DNA of 64,000 bases from AWTP1-13 sp039808585 (GTDB lineage Bacteria; Pseudomonadota; Alphaproteobacteria; Rhizobiales; Hyphomicrobiaceae). The position numbers were made by a program, and so were the translations under genes. Positions within the stretch are counted from its first letter, which is position 1. Each line of letters starts with the position of its first letter. The DNA lies in the NCBI GenBank assembly GCA_039808585.1, contig JBDHTJ010000003.1:1-64000 (forward strand). Direction: 5' to 3'. A model generated the notes under the pieces. That model saw nothing but the letters and a program-made list of their open reading frames with translations, was not told where the DNA came from and made no database searches. Shown in pieces: positions 1 to 8,850 of the stretch.

Positions 1-779
1 AGCTCCGGATCGAGAACGTGTCGCGCGTTTTTCCGCCCTCGCGTGCGGGCGCGGCACCGACGCGGGCGCTGGAGCCGACGTCGCTCGCCATCGCGGACAA
101 CGATTTCATCACCATCCTGGGGCCTTCGGGCTGCGGGAAGTCGACGCTTCTGCGCATCGTTGCAGGGCTCGACAAGGCAACCACGGGTGAGGTGCTTCTC
201 GATGGCGTCGCGGTGACTGCGCCCGGGCCAGATCGCGGCATGGTTTTCCAGTCCTACACGCTGTTTCCCTGGCTCACGATTGCGCAGAACATCGCGTTCG
301 GGCTGCGTGAACGCGGCATGGCGGAAGCAGAGCGGCTGAAGATCGCGCACGAGTGGTGCGGACGCGTGGGTCTCAAGGGGTTCGAGCACCACTATCCCAA
401 GCAGCTATCGGGCGGCATGCAGCAGCGCACCGCGATTGCGCGCGTGCTCGCCAACAATCCGAAAATCATGCTGCTCGACGAGCCGTTCGGGGCCCTCGAC
501 AACCAGACGCGCGCACTCATGCAAGAGACGCTGCTCGAGATCTGGGAGCGCGAGCGCAAGACGGTGATGTTCGTCACGCACGACATCGAGGAATCGATAT
601 TTCTGGCTTCGCGCGTTGTGGTGATGAGCGCCAGGCCTGGTCGGATCAAGGCGGACATCAAGGTCGATCTGCCCTATCCGCGGCACTACACGATCAAGAC
701 AAGCCCGGAGTTCTCGAATCTCAAGGCGCAACTGACGGAGCTGATCCGCGTCGAGGCGCAGGCAGCGGCCGCGCATTGA
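1..779 (+). CDS. ABC transporter ATP-binding protein, nitrate/sulfonate/taurine type (5' truncated)
   Basis: Cytoplasmic ATPase of an importer of the SsuB/TauB/NrtD class. The frame is open to the left edge and residues upstream of the GTG at 18 (LRIENVSRVF) match the usual start of these proteins, so the true start lies outside the window. Visible motifs are Walker A GPSGCGKST, the Q-loop with SYTLFPWLT, signature LSGGMQQR, Walker B MLLDEPFGALD and the switch His in THDIEES. The permease and binding protein would be to the left. The substrate cannot be told from the ATPase alone. Confidence 0.93.
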   Translation, partial: LRIENVSRVFPPSRAGAAPTRALEPTSLAIADNDFITILGPSGCGKSTLLRIVAGLDKATTGEVLLDGVAVTAPGPDRGMVFQSYTLFPWLTIAQNIAFGLRERGMAEAERLKIAHEWCGRVGLKGFEHHYPKQLSGGMQQRTAIARVLANNPKIMLLDEPFGALDNQTRALMQETLLEIWERERKTVMFVTHDIEESIFLASRVVVMSARPGRIKADIKVDLPYPRHYTIKTSPEFSNLKAQLTELIRVEAQAAAAH

Positions 780-806
780 CCTCACGTTTGCCCGTGCATG
801 GGCAGG

Positions 807-1811
807 CTACATCTCAGGTTTCTGCGGGCGCGACAGCAGGGCCTCGATGGCCGCATCGACCGCAAGGCTGCCTGCGACGATGGCGTGCACAGCCTCGCAG
901 ATCGGCATGTCGACGCCCTTGTTGCGGGCCACGGAGACCACCGCCTGCGCCGTGTAGACGCCTTCGGCAACCGAACGCCGTCCGGAAAGGACGTCTGCGA
1001 GCTTCTGCCCCTGTCCCAGCGCGCGGCCCAGGCTCATGTTGCGAGACTGGGGGCTTCCGCAGGTGAGCAGGAGATCGCCGAGGCCAGAAAGCCCCATCAG
1101 GCTCTCCGTGCGGGCGCCGAGGGCAGCGCCGAAGCGGCGCAACTCGGCGAAGCCGCGGGTAACGAGGGCCGCATGTGCGCTCGCGCCCAGGCCCTTGCCC
1201 TCGACGATGCCGGCGGCGATGGCGAGCACGTTCTTCACTGCGCCGCCGAGCTGCACGCCGACAAGGTCGTCCGACCAGTAGATGCGCAGATGCCGGTAAC
1301 CGATGGCATTGGCCAAGGCCTCGCCGTCGCTGCGATCGGACATTGCCAGTGTGAGCGCCGCAGGCAGGCCCCGCGCGACGTCGGCCGCAAAGCTCGGTCC
1401 GGATAGAATTGCAGGCACTGCGCCCGGCATGGCCTCTGCCAGCACGTCCACCAGCAGCTTGCCTGTCGCCTGTTCGATGCCCTTGGCGCAGATGACAACC
1501 GGCTTGCCCGTGGGCACCACTTTGGCAAGCTCGCCTGCCACGGTGCGTACATGCTGGGCCGGTGCGACCATCATGATCACGTCGCAGGTGGCGAGATCGC
1601 CCAGGGCACTTGTGGCGTAGAGATTCTGATGCAGGGGCACGCCCGGCAGGTACGCGGAATTCAGATGGGCGCCGTTGATATCCGTCACGACTTCGGTCTC
1701 GCGGGCCCACAACAACACCTGCCGCCCGGCGAGACAGAGTGTCTGCGCCAGCGCCGTTCCCCAGGCGCCGCCGCCGATGATGCCGATGCTCCGGAATGTG
1801 GTGGCGTTCAC
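807..1811 (-). CDS. gpsA: NAD(P)H-dependent glycerol-3-phosphate dehydrogenase
   Basis: Reduces dihydroxyacetone phosphate to sn-glycerol-3-phosphate for phospholipid synthesis; cytoplasmic. The N-terminal Rossmann motif GIIGGGAWGTALAQ and the catalytic-lysine region GAVKNVLAIAAGIVEG are clear. The GTG start at 1811 (VNATTFRS) gives 334 residues, the family's normal length, with GGAG about 10 bases upstream. The longer ATG frame from 1853 would begin inside the loop of the terminator of the upstream aldehyde dehydrogenase gene, so it is rejected. It converges with the ABC ATPase gene at 779. Confidence 0.95.
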   Translation of the reverse strand: MNATTFRSIGIIGGGAWGTALAQTLCLAGRQVLLWARETEVVTDINGAHLNSAYLPGVPLHQNLYATSALGDLATCDVIMMVAPAQHVRTVAGELAKVVPTGKPVVICAKGIEQATGKLLVDVLAEAMPGAVPAILSGPSFAADVARGLPAALTLAMSDRSDGEALANAIGYRHLRIYWSDDLVGVQLGGAVKNVLAIAAGIVEGKGLGASAHAALVTRGFAELRRFGAALGARTESLMGLSGLGDLLLTCGSPQSRNMSLGRALGQGQKLADVLSGRRSVAEGVYTAQAVVSVARNKGVDMPICEAVHAIVAGSLAVDAAIEALLSRPQKPEM

Positions 1812-1830
1812 GAGGCGTAATCTCCGAGGC

Positions 1831-1880
1831 GAAAGAAAAGGGCCGGGCGCCACCTGACAACGGCAGCGGCCCGGCCCTTT
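1831..1880 (-). terminator. Rho-independent terminator of the aldehyde dehydrogenase gene
   Basis: On the minus strand a 9-bp perfect stem GGGCCGGGC/GCCCGGCCC (1869-1877 with 1840-1848) is followed by TTTTCTTTC (1839-1831). It lies directly after the stop of the aldehyde dehydrogenase gene and in front of gpsA. Confidence 0.8.
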
Positions 1881-1892
1881 ATAGTCCAGCCG

Positions 1893-3404
1893 TCAGCCCG
1901 CCGTCTTCATGACGAAGGGGTTGCCGCCACCGGGCCCGTTGTTGATCCACACGCTCTTCGATTGCAGATAGCCCTCGATGGCCTCCGCGCCATTCTCGCG
2001 GCCGAGGCCAGAAGCCTTGTAGCCGCCGAAGGGCATTAGGAAGCTCACCGCGCGGTAGGTGTTCACCCATACGGTGCCGGCGCGAATGCGACGGGCCATG
2101 GTGTGCGCGCGCTTCACCGACTGCGTCCACACACCGGCGCCGAGGCCATAGGCGATGTCGTTGGCGATGCGAACGGCGTCGTCCTCGTCCTTGAACTTGA
2201 TCACGGACAGCACGGGCCCGAACACCTCTTCCTGTGCGATGCGCATCTTGTTGTCGACGCCGGTGAAGATGGTGGGCTTCACGAAGTACTTGCCGCCGCC
2301 GTCTTCCTTGGTGGCGGGGCCGCCGCCCAAGACGCAGTTGGCGCCCTCACCCTTGGCAATATCGATGTAGCCCAGGATCTTCTGATATTGCGGGGGCGTC
2401 GTGACGGGGCCGACCTGCGTGTCGAACTTCGATGGGTCGCCGAGCTTGGCCTGCTTGGCCATTGCCACGAGCTTTTCCACGAACTTGTCGTGGATCGTCT
2501 CCTGCACGAGAAGGCGCGAGCCGGCAATGCAGGTTTGGCCCGTGGCAGCGAAGATGCCGGAGATGGCGCCGGAGACAGCATCATCCAGGATGCAATCGTC
2601 GAAGACGATGTTGGGGGATTTGCCGCCAAGCTCCAGCGACACCTTCTTGAAGGTACGCGCGGCAAGTTCGTTGACGCGGGCACCCGTTGCAGTGCCGCCT
2701 GTGAAGGCGACCTTCGCCACCTTCGGATGCGTCACAAGCGGCTCGCCCGTTATTGCCCCATAGCCGGTGACGACGTTGATGACGCCCGGCGGGATATCTG
2801 CCTCCTGGATCACGAGGCGCATGAACTCGAGCAGCGAGGCGGAGGTGTACTCCGATGGCTTGATCACGACCGTGCAACCTGCCGCGAGTGCAGGGGCGAG
2901 CTTCCACCCCGTCAGCATCAGCGGCGAGTTCCAGGGGGTGATGAAGGCGCACACCCCCACGGGTTCGCGCAGGATGTAGTTGAAGTGGTCGGGCCGGTCG
3001 ATGGGGACCACGGCGCCCTGGATCTTATCGGCGAGGCCGCCATAGTAGTAATACCACTCGGGCAGATACTTGGTCTGCGCGGCCATCTCGGAGATGAGCT
3101 TGCCATTGTCACGTACCTCGATTTCGGCGAGGTAGTCAGCGTGCTTTTCGATGAGGCCCGCGATGCGGCGCAGGAGCTTGCCGCGGGCGGTTTGCGACAT
3201 GGCGGGCCATGGCCCCGTCTCAAAGGCCCGGTGGGCGGCCTCCACGGCAAGGTTGGCATCGCGCGCATCGCATTCGGGGATCAGGGCCCAAGGCTCGCCC
3301 GTGTAGGGGTCGAAGGTTTCGAATTTCTTGCCCGACTGCGCATCGACCCATTTGCCGTCGATGTAGGTCTGGAACTCCTTGAGCTTTGTCGGCTTGTCGA
3401 GCAT
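1893..3404 (-). CDS. Aldehyde dehydrogenase family protein
   Basis: NAD(P)-dependent oxidation of an aldehyde to the acid. The 503 residues match the usual ALDH length. Visible: TPWN at 156-159, general-base Glu258 in LELGGKSPNIVF, nucleophile Cys292 in GQTCIAGS. The start MLDKPTKLKE at 3404 has GGGAGG 7 bases upstream; an in-frame start at 3479 would add 25 atypical residues. The sequence resembles the betaine/hydroxymuconic-type aldehyde dehydrogenases, but the substrate is not predictable. It is transcribed divergently from the small secreted protein gene at 3580. Confidence 0.93.
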   Translation of the reverse strand: MLDKPTKLKEFQTYIDGKWVDAQSGKKFETFDPYTGEPWALIPECDARDANLAVEAAHRAFETGPWPAMSQTARGKLLRRIAGLIEKHADYLAEIEVRDNGKLISEMAAQTKYLPEWYYYYGGLADKIQGAVVPIDRPDHFNYILREPVGVCAFITPWNSPLMLTGWKLAPALAAGCTVVIKPSEYTSASLLEFMRLVIQEADIPPGVINVVTGYGAITGEPLVTHPKVAKVAFTGGTATGARVNELAARTFKKVSLELGGKSPNIVFDDCILDDAVSGAISGIFAATGQTCIAGSRLLVQETIHDKFVEKLVAMAKQAKLGDPSKFDTQVGPVTTPPQYQKILGYIDIAKGEGANCVLGGGPATKEDGGGKYFVKPTIFTGVDNKMRIAQEEVFGPVLSVIKFKDEDDAVRIANDIAYGLGAGVWTQSVKRAHTMARRIRAGTVWVNTYRAVSFLMPFGGYKASGLGRENGAEAIEGYLQSKSVWINNGPGGGNPFVMKTAG

Positions 3405-3579
3405 GGCCCATCCTCCCGGGATCGCGTGCGTCTGAAGTCTCTCTGGCGGGAAGCTAGTTCCCTTCCGTTGGGCCGTCACCCTTCTTTCTGGGCAGCAGAG
3501 CCTTGCAGGGGCGAAGCGGCTGCCTCGAAGCCGACATACATATCGCGCTTTCTGCGCGTTTCAGTGCACGGAGGCCCCT

Positions 3580-3987
3580 ATGAAACGCCTGTTGCCGCTT
3601 CTCGCGCTTGCAGCCCTTGCCGCGCCGGCCGGCGCGCAGCTTCCCTTCTCTTCGCCGCCGCGGGACTTCAACAAGCCGGCCGAGTGCACGAAAGACTATG
3701 TGGCCGGGTTGGAGCTGCAGATTTCGGCGCTGGAAAAAATGCGGCAGGCCGGACCGGAAGTCGTGGGGCAGGTGTGCGCCCTGCTCGAGCAGGGAAGCCA
3801 GATGCTCGGCGGCGAACTCTCTGATGCCACGCGGCAGCGGATCAAGGGACTGTTCGGCTTCGATCCCGACTTTCGCTTCATGAAAGCCCAATGCCGCCAG
3901 GGACAAGGTAACCTGGAGCGCGAGCTGATGAGCGAACTCGGCTTCCTGAAGGCGGAGCAGATCCGTTGCAGCGCCGACAGGGTGTGA
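3580..3987 (+). CDS. Small secreted protein of unknown function
   Basis: 135 residues starting with a clear Sec signal peptide (MKRLLPLLALAALAAPAGAQ, cleavage probably after AGA). The mature part is about 115 residues, hydrophilic, predicted helical, with four Cys (near CTKDY, QVCALL, AQCRQ and IRCSA) that could form two disulfides in the periplasm. I do not recognise a family. It faces hbd tail to tail and is divergent from the aldehyde dehydrogenase gene. The signal peptide, codon use and 175-bp upstream gap support a real gene. Confidence 0.7.
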   Translation: MKRLLPLLALAALAAPAGAQLPFSSPPRDFNKPAECTKDYVAGLELQISALEKMRQAGPEVVGQVCALLEQGSQMLGGELSDATRQRIKGLFGFDPDFRFMKAQCRQGQGNLERELMSELGFLKAEQIRCSADRV

Positions 3988-4029
3988 GGGAGCGGAGCTG
4001 GACGTGAACCGCTCGCCTCTGCGCTGCAC

Positions 4030-4971
4030 TCACCGTGTGGGTACGGGGGTGTCGCCGCGATAGTCGTAGAAGCCGCGCTGTGTCTTGCGGCCAAGCCAGC
4101 CAGCCTCGACGTATTTCACCAGGAGCGGGCAGGGTCGATATTTGCTGTCGGCCAAGCCCTCGTAAAGCACCTGCATCACCGACAGGCAGGTGTCGAGGCC
4201 GATGAAGTCGGCGAGCTCGAGCGGGCCCATGGGATGGTTGGCGCCGAGACGCAATGCCTTGTCGATCGCCTCTACCGTTCCGACACCCTCATAGAGCGTA
4301 TAGACGGCCTCGTTGATCATCGGCAGCAGGATGCGGTTGACGATGAAGGCCGGGAAATCCTCGGAGACCGCAATCGTCTTTCCGAGCGAGCCGATGAAGG
4401 CGCGGGCCTGCCCGAAGGTCTCGTCCTCGGTGGCGATGCCACGGATGAGCTCAACGAGCTGCATCAGCGGTACCGGGTTCATGAAGTGCATGCCGATGAA
4501 GCGCTCGGGACGGTCGGTAATGGCGGCCAAACGCGTGATCGAGATCGATGACGTGTTGGTGGCCAGAATCGCGCTCTTCTTCAGCTTCGGGCACACGTCG
4601 GCGAAGATCTTGCGCTTGACGGTCTCGTCCTCGGTGGCCGCCTCGATCACGAGATCGGCATCGGAGATACCGTCGATGGTGCTAATGCCCCGGATGCGGT
4701 TCAGCGCCGTCTGCATCTGCTGGTCGGTGATCATGCCACGCGAGACCTGACGCGCCATGTTGCGCTCGATGGTCGTGCGGGCTTTCTCGATCGCCTCGGG
4801 CTTGAGGTCGTTGATCACTACGTCGTAGCCGGCAAGCGCCACCACGTGCGCAATGCCGTTGCCCATCTGCCCTGCGCCGATAATGGCGACGGACTTGATG
4901 GAATGTGTGGTGGGCTCGCCCTTTCGGGCTCGGTCCTGCGCGCCGCTCTTAGTCTTTACGCCGGAATCCAT
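4030..4971 (-). CDS. hbd: 3-hydroxybutyryl-CoA dehydrogenase
   Basis: Interconverts acetoacetyl-CoA and 3-hydroxybutyryl-CoA (fatty acid or polyhydroxybutyrate metabolism). The NAD motif AIIGAGQMGNGIAHV starts near residue 29; NTSSISITRLA and the catalytic His of GMHFMNPVPLMQLVELI are present, followed by the C-terminal 3HCDH domain. The 313 residues include about 25 hydrophilic residues before the Rossmann strand, longer than usual; no better in-frame start lies between. It sits just downstream of etfBA, consistent with beta-oxidation, but the etf terminator separates them. Confidence 0.93.
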   Translation of the reverse strand: MDSGVKTKSGAQDRARKGEPTTHSIKSVAIIGAGQMGNGIAHVVALAGYDVVINDLKPEAIEKARTTIERNMARQVSRGMITDQQMQTALNRIRGISTIDGISDADLVIEAATEDETVKRKIFADVCPKLKKSAILATNTSSISITRLAAITDRPERFIGMHFMNPVPLMQLVELIRGIATEDETFGQARAFIGSLGKTIAVSEDFPAFIVNRILLPMINEAVYTLYEGVGTVEAIDKALRLGANHPMGPLELADFIGLDTCLSVMQVLYEGLADSKYRPCPLLVKYVEAGWLGRKTQRGFYDYRGDTPVPTR

Positions 4972-5020
4972 GACTCCGCTGCTCCTTCCAATCCCCCGAA
5001 ATTCCCTGCTCTCCGGCCCA

Positions 5021-5058
5021 ATGCAAAAGTCCGCTCCCCTGTGGGTGGAGCGGACTTT
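5021..5058 (-). terminator. Terminator of the etfBA operon
   Basis: A 12-bp perfect inverted repeat AAAGTCCGCTCC (5026-5037) / GGAGCGGACTTT (5047-5058) with a 9-base loop lies 9 bases past the etfA stop. On the minus strand the stem ends in TTTTG. It separates etfBA from hbd, which must have its own promoter or rely on read-through. Confidence 0.8.
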
Positions 5059-5067
5059 CGCGAGAGG

Positions 5068-6012
5068 TCACTTGCCGGCTTTTTCCAGCTCTGCCTTCAG
5101 TTCCGGCATGATCTGGAAGAGATCACCTACGAGCCCGTAATCGGCCACCTGGAAGATCGGGGCCTCGGCATCCTTGTTGATCGCGACGATGATCTTGCTG
5201 TCTTTCATGCCGGCCAGATGCTGGATGGCGCCAGAAATGCCGACTGCAAAGTAGATCTCCGGTGCGACCACCTTGCCGGTCTGCCCGACTTGATAGTCGT
5301 TCGGCATGTAGCCGGCATCCACGGCTGCGCGGCTGGCGCCGACTGCAGCACCGAGTTTGTCGGCGACAGGCTCGATATAGACCTTGAAGTTCTCGCCCGA
5401 TTGCAGACCGCGACCGCCAGAGACGACGATCTTTGCTGCGGTAAGCTCCGGCCGGTCGGACTTCTGGATCTCCGCCTTCTCGAACGTGGAAAGGCCAACC
5501 GGGGCCGGCACAGCGACGTTCTCGATAGCGGTGTTGCCGCCTGCACCTGCGGCCTGGAAAGCCGTGGTGCGGACCGTGATGACCTTCTTCTTGTCGGCCG
5601 ACTGCACGGTCTGGATGGCATTGCCGGCGTAGATGGGCCGCTCGAACGTGTCAGGCGAAACAACCTTGATGATGTCTGATATCTGCATGACGTCGCACAA
5701 TGCCGCGACGCGCGGCATGATGTTCTTCCCCGAGGCCGTGGACGGCGCCAGGATCGCATCATAGTTGCCGGCGATGGAGACCACGAGCGCGGTCACCTCC
5801 TCGGCAAGCTGGTTGGCCAGATGCGGTGCATCAGCGAGAAGAACCTTGGCGCAGCCTTCGAGCTTGGCAGCCGCTTCCGCGACTGCGCCGCAGCCGGCGC
5901 CCGCCACGAGGATATGGACGTCGCCGCCCATCGCCTTTGCAGCGGTAAGGGCCTTTGCCGTGCCGGCACCCAGCGCCTTGTTGTCGTGATCGGCGATGAG
6001 AAGAGATGTCAT
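5068..6012 (-). CDS. etfA: Electron transfer flavoprotein subunit alpha
   Basis: FAD-binding subunit of ETF, which takes electrons from acyl-CoA dehydrogenases and passes them to ETF-ubiquinone oxidoreductase. 314 residues, the normal size. The C-terminal FAD domain shows SGGRGLQSGENF, VGQTGKVVAPEIYFAVG, GISGAIQHLAGM and INKDAEAPIFQVADYGLV. The start MTSLLIADHDNK overlaps the etfB stop by ATGA, indicating translational coupling. Confidence 0.96.
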   Translation of the reverse strand: MTSLLIADHDNKALGAGTAKALTAAKAMGGDVHILVAGAGCGAVAEAAAKLEGCAKVLLADAPHLANQLAEEVTALVVSIAGNYDAILAPSTASGKNIMPRVAALCDVMQISDIIKVVSPDTFERPIYAGNAIQTVQSADKKKVITVRTTAFQAAGAGGNTAIENVAVPAPVGLSTFEKAEIQKSDRPELTAAKIVVSGGRGLQSGENFKVYIEPVADKLGAAVGASRAAVDAGYMPNDYQVGQTGKVVAPEIYFAVGISGAIQHLAGMKDSKIIVAINKDAEAPIFQVADYGLVGDLFQIMPELKAELEKAGK

Positions 6013-6764
6013 GACAGCGCCCCCGCGTCCTTGAGCTTGCCGATCAGCTCGGCTGCGCTCGCCACCTTGATACCTGCCTTGCGTCCCGGCGGATCGACCG
6101 TTTTGAGGACTTTGAGGCGGGGCGCGGGGTCGACGCCGTAGTCGGCTGGCTTCTTGATGTCGAGCGGCTTCTTCTTGGCCTTCATGATGTTCGGAAGCGA
6201 AGGATAGCGCGGCTCGTTCAGGCGCAGGTCGGTGGTGATGACTGCGGGCAGCTTGATCTTGAGGGTCTCGAGACCGCCGTCGACCTCGCGCACGACGGTG
6301 GCGCTTTCGCCCTCGATCGCGATTTTGGAGGCAAAGGTTGCCTGCGGCCAATTCATGAGGGCCGCCAGCATCTGCCCCGTCTGGTTGCAGTCGTCGTCGA
6401 TGGCCTGCTTGCCGACGATGGCGAAGGCGGGCTTCTCAGCGTCAATCACGCCCTTGAGAAGCTTGGCGACCGACAGAGGCTCAATGGTTGCACCCTCAGG
6501 CGTTTCCACCAGCACGCCACGATCCGCACCCATCGACAGTGCGGTGCGGATGGTTTCCTGGGACTTAGATGGACCGATCGAGACGACGACGATTTCCGTC
6601 GCCACTCCCTTTTCTTTCAAGCGAACCGCTTCTTCGACGGCGATTTCGTCAAAGGGGTTCATGCTCATCTTGACGTTGGCGAGTTCTACGCCGCTGCCAT
6701 CGGATTTCACGCGGATCTTGACGTTGTAGTCGACCACCCGTTTTACGGCGACCAGGACCTTCAT
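6009..6764 (-). CDS. etfB: Electron transfer flavoprotein subunit beta
   Basis: AMP-binding partner subunit of ETF, 251 residues from MKVLVAVKRVVDYNV at 6764, the canonical start of the family; an in-frame ATG at 6797 would add 11 atypical residues. Motifs include NPFDEIAVEEAVRLKE and the ETF-beta signature region EVDGGLETLKIKLPAVITTD. First gene of the etfBA pair, overlapping etfA by 4 bases. Confidence 0.96.
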   Translation of the reverse strand: MKVLVAVKRVVDYNVKIRVKSDGSGVELANVKMSMNPFDEIAVEEAVRLKEKGVATEIVVVSIGPSKSQETIRTALSMGADRGVLVETPEGATIEPLSVAKLLKGVIDAEKPAFAIVGKQAIDDDCNQTGQMLAALMNWPQATFASKIAIEGESATVVREVDGGLETLKIKLPAVITTDLRLNEPRYPSLPNIMKAKKKPLDIKKPADYGVDPAPRLKVLKTVDPPGRKAGIKVASAAELIGKLKDAGALS

Positions 6765-7049
6765 TCCCGAGCTTGCTCCATTTGTGGCACGGCGCACCGT
6801 GCCAGTCCTTTGGCGGACCGCGTCGTGCGGACACGTACGGTCGTTATCTCGTGCTTGCTTTCGTGCTGTCGAATGCCTTGCGTCCGCCAGTGATCGGTTT
6901 GTCTAACTCGTGGCAGCCAACGCAATTCTTCGCAATTGCGAAGGAAGGGTAGGGCTGCGACAGTTGGGTGTCAATTGGGCAACGACTGAGACATTCTGGA
7001 CAAGCTTTGGGCAGTCCTGCATGTGGCGCATGCGCCTCATCCGGGAACT
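6765..7049. other. Intergenic gap with a 16-bp palindrome
   Basis: 285 bp between the rhomboid gene and etfB without a convincing gene. It must hold the etfBA promoter. A perfect palindrome CTTCGCAATTGCGAAG lies at 6928-6943, with a further CGCAATT copy just before it. A short minus-strand frame here encodes a CVGCH haem-like motif (see findings) but is not called as a gene. Confidence 0.5.
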
Positions 7050-7769
7050 TCAACGTCCGACAGGGCGAAGCCCCTTGTCGAGCAAGGGGACCCCGGGCCG
7101 GCGCAGGAAAACCACGAGTATGGCGCCCGTAACCATGCCGCCGATGTGTGCCCACCAGGCCACCTGGTCGCCGTCGCCCTGCTTGACCCAAACCATCACG
7201 AATTGTGTTGCTGCCCAGACTCCGAGGACGAGCGCTGCAGGTATGCGCAGGGGAATGAAACGGAAAGCGAGCACCCAGACGAGAACCCTGGGGTGCAGCA
7301 GGAGATAGGCGCCAATGACGCCAGCGACGGCACCGCTGGCACCGATCAGCGGCAGCTTGGAGGCTGGCTGGAAGACGGCATGTGCAAACCCGCCCACGAC
7401 ACCGCACGCGACATAGAATGCGAGGTACCAGGCGTGTCCCAGTGCGTCCTCCACGTTGTCGCCGAACACCCACAGGAACAGCATGTTGGAGAACAGGTGG
7501 AAGATGTCGCCGTGCAGGAACATGTAGCTCAGGAGCGTCAGCCCCTCAGGCACCTGAAGCGCATCGAGCGGTCCGCGCGCCGCGCCCCCGACCACGTTCA
7601 CCTGGAACAGCTCGGTAGGGATGAGCGCAAAGCTCGCTGCATTGGTGGAGCCGGGCTCGACTGTAGTCAGCACGAAGATTGCGATGTTCAGCAGGATTAG
7701 TGCTGCCGTCACCCACTGGAAGCGGATGGAGCGCAGCGGATTGTCATCCGATATCGGCATGAAGACCAT
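7050..7769 (-). CDS. Rhomboid family intramembrane serine protease
   Basis: Polytopic membrane protease that cuts transmembrane substrates. From MVFMPISDDNPL (239 residues) there are about six membrane segments; the nucleophile is the Ser of GASGAVAG and the catalytic His is in WWAHIGG of the last core helix, so the dyad is intact. The HLFSNMLFLWVFGDNVED region is typical of the bacterial rhomboid loop. A purine run GGGGGGGG sits about 7 bases before the 7769 ATG. It lies between etfB and the pduO gene, a spot where many relatives have no insert. Confidence 0.9.
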   Translation of the reverse strand: MVFMPISDDNPLRSIRFQWVTAALILLNIAIFVLTTVEPGSTNAASFALIPTELFQVNVVGGAARGPLDALQVPEGLTLLSYMFLHGDIFHLFSNMLFLWVFGDNVEDALGHAWYLAFYVACGVVGGFAHAVFQPASKLPLIGASGAVAGVIGAYLLLHPRVLVWVLAFRFIPLRIPAALVLGVWAATQFVMVWVKQGDGDQVAWWAHIGGMVTGAILVVFLRRPGVPLLDKGLRPVGR

Positions 7770-7806
7770 CTGCACGCCCCCCCCTATTGTGCTGCGCGCG
7801 ACGGCG

Positions 7807-8388
7807 CTAACGATTTTGACCCGGTACCCAGAGGACGTCGCGTGCGCCCTTGTCATTGACGTAGCGGCTGGCCACGAAGAGGAGGTCGGAGAGGCGGTTG
7901 ATGTATTTCAGGGCGGCATCGCTGACCGGCTCGGAGGCGTCTGCTGCGAGTTCCACGATGCCCCTCTCGGCGCGGCGGCATACAGTTCGTGCCACGTGCA
8001 AAGCGGCAGCGCCCGCAGTCCCGCCGGGCAACACGAAGGATCGCAGCGGGGCGAGTTCGTCGTTGAGGAGGTCGATTTCAGCTTCGAGGCGGTCGACCTG
8101 GGCCTGCGTTATGCGCAGGGCGGGACGGCCGACGGCTTCGCCACGCTCGGGCACGGTGAGATCGGCGCCGAGATCGAAAAGGTCGTTCTGGATGCGCAGA
8201 AGCATTGCGTCGACGACCTCGGGATTGCCGGCGAGGTGGATGCGGGCCATGCCAATTGCCGCGTTGGTCTCGTCGACGTTGCCGTAGGCGGTGATGCGCA
8301 GGGCGTGTTTGGGAAGGCGTTCGCCGGTCCCGAGCGAGGTGTTACCGGCATCGCCGCCGCGGGTATAGATTTTGTTGAGAACGACCAT
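7807..8388 (-). CDS. pduO: Cob(I)alamin adenosyltransferase, PduO type
   Basis: Transfers the adenosyl group of ATP to cob(I)alamin to make adenosylcobalamin. 193 residues. The ATP-binding N-terminus NKIYTRGGDAGNTSLGTGE, AYGNVDETNAAIG, and the trimer/active-site helices with RTVCRRAERGIVEL and YINRLSDLLFVASRYVN are typical of PduO-type enzymes. It is next to the HIG1-like gene and upstream of etfBA, an arrangement known in Hyphomicrobiales. No cobalamin riboswitch is apparent upstream. Confidence 0.95.
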   Translation of the reverse strand: MVVLNKIYTRGGDAGNTSLGTGERLPKHALRITAYGNVDETNAAIGMARIHLAGNPEVVDAMLLRIQNDLFDLGADLTVPERGEAVGRPALRITQAQVDRLEAEIDLLNDELAPLRSFVLPGGTAGAAALHVARTVCRRAERGIVELAADASEPVSDAALKYINRLSDLLFVASRYVNDKGARDVLWVPGQNR

Positions 8389-8486
8389 GTTTGCCTTCGG
8401 GTGTGCCCAGCGGGACGTGAAAGCCGCCTGCGGTCGTTAAAGCACGGCTAACGCCCCTCGTGCCAGGGTGCAGCGCCCGTTCAGGC

Positions 8487-8684
8487 TCACGCCTTGAGGA
8501 AATATACCAGCACCATGGCAATGACGACCGCGCCGAACTGCAGCCCCACACGCCAGCGCATCAGTTTCTGGCTCAGGTTCGGGGAGGTGCCGCGCATCAT
8601 GTTCCAAAGGCCCAGCAGCAGCACCAGAACGACAGCCGCCAGTGCCAGGGGAACGAAGATGTGAATGACTGTGAGCATGCGCAT
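8487..8684 (-). CDS. Twin-transmembrane HIG1-domain-like protein
   Basis: 65-residue protein with two hydrophobic helices (about 5-27 and 47-63) flanking a basic loop, NLSQKLMRWRVGLQF, that fits the HIG1/twin-transmembrane pattern. Related proteins associate with respiratory complexes, but the role here is inferred only from topology. It precedes pduO on the same strand with about 100 bp between them. Confidence 0.8.
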   Translation of the reverse strand: MRMLTVIHIFVPLALAAVVLVLLLGLWNMMRGTSPNLSQKLMRWRVGLQFGAVVIAMVLVYFLKA

Positions 8685-8850
8685 CTCGAAGGGTTGCGAA
8701 AGGGTAAGGTCTGCAACTCACCCATGCCATAATTGGCGTGATCTCTCCTAGACAAATATGCGTAATCTTCGTGGGTTGCCCTATCGATTCGGGTCACGAC
8801 AGCATGCGGCCAATGCGCGCCGCGAAGGCCATGGGAAGCAAGCGTCGGTC

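Noticed and set aside
814..1860. Long Arg-rich open frame overlapping gpsA on the same strand
   Set aside because: Out-of-frame shadow; only the 807-1811 frame shows the dehydrogenase motifs.
2103..3824. 573-codon open frame on the plus strand
   Set aside because: Antisense to the aldehyde dehydrogenase, low-complexity composition with no domain.
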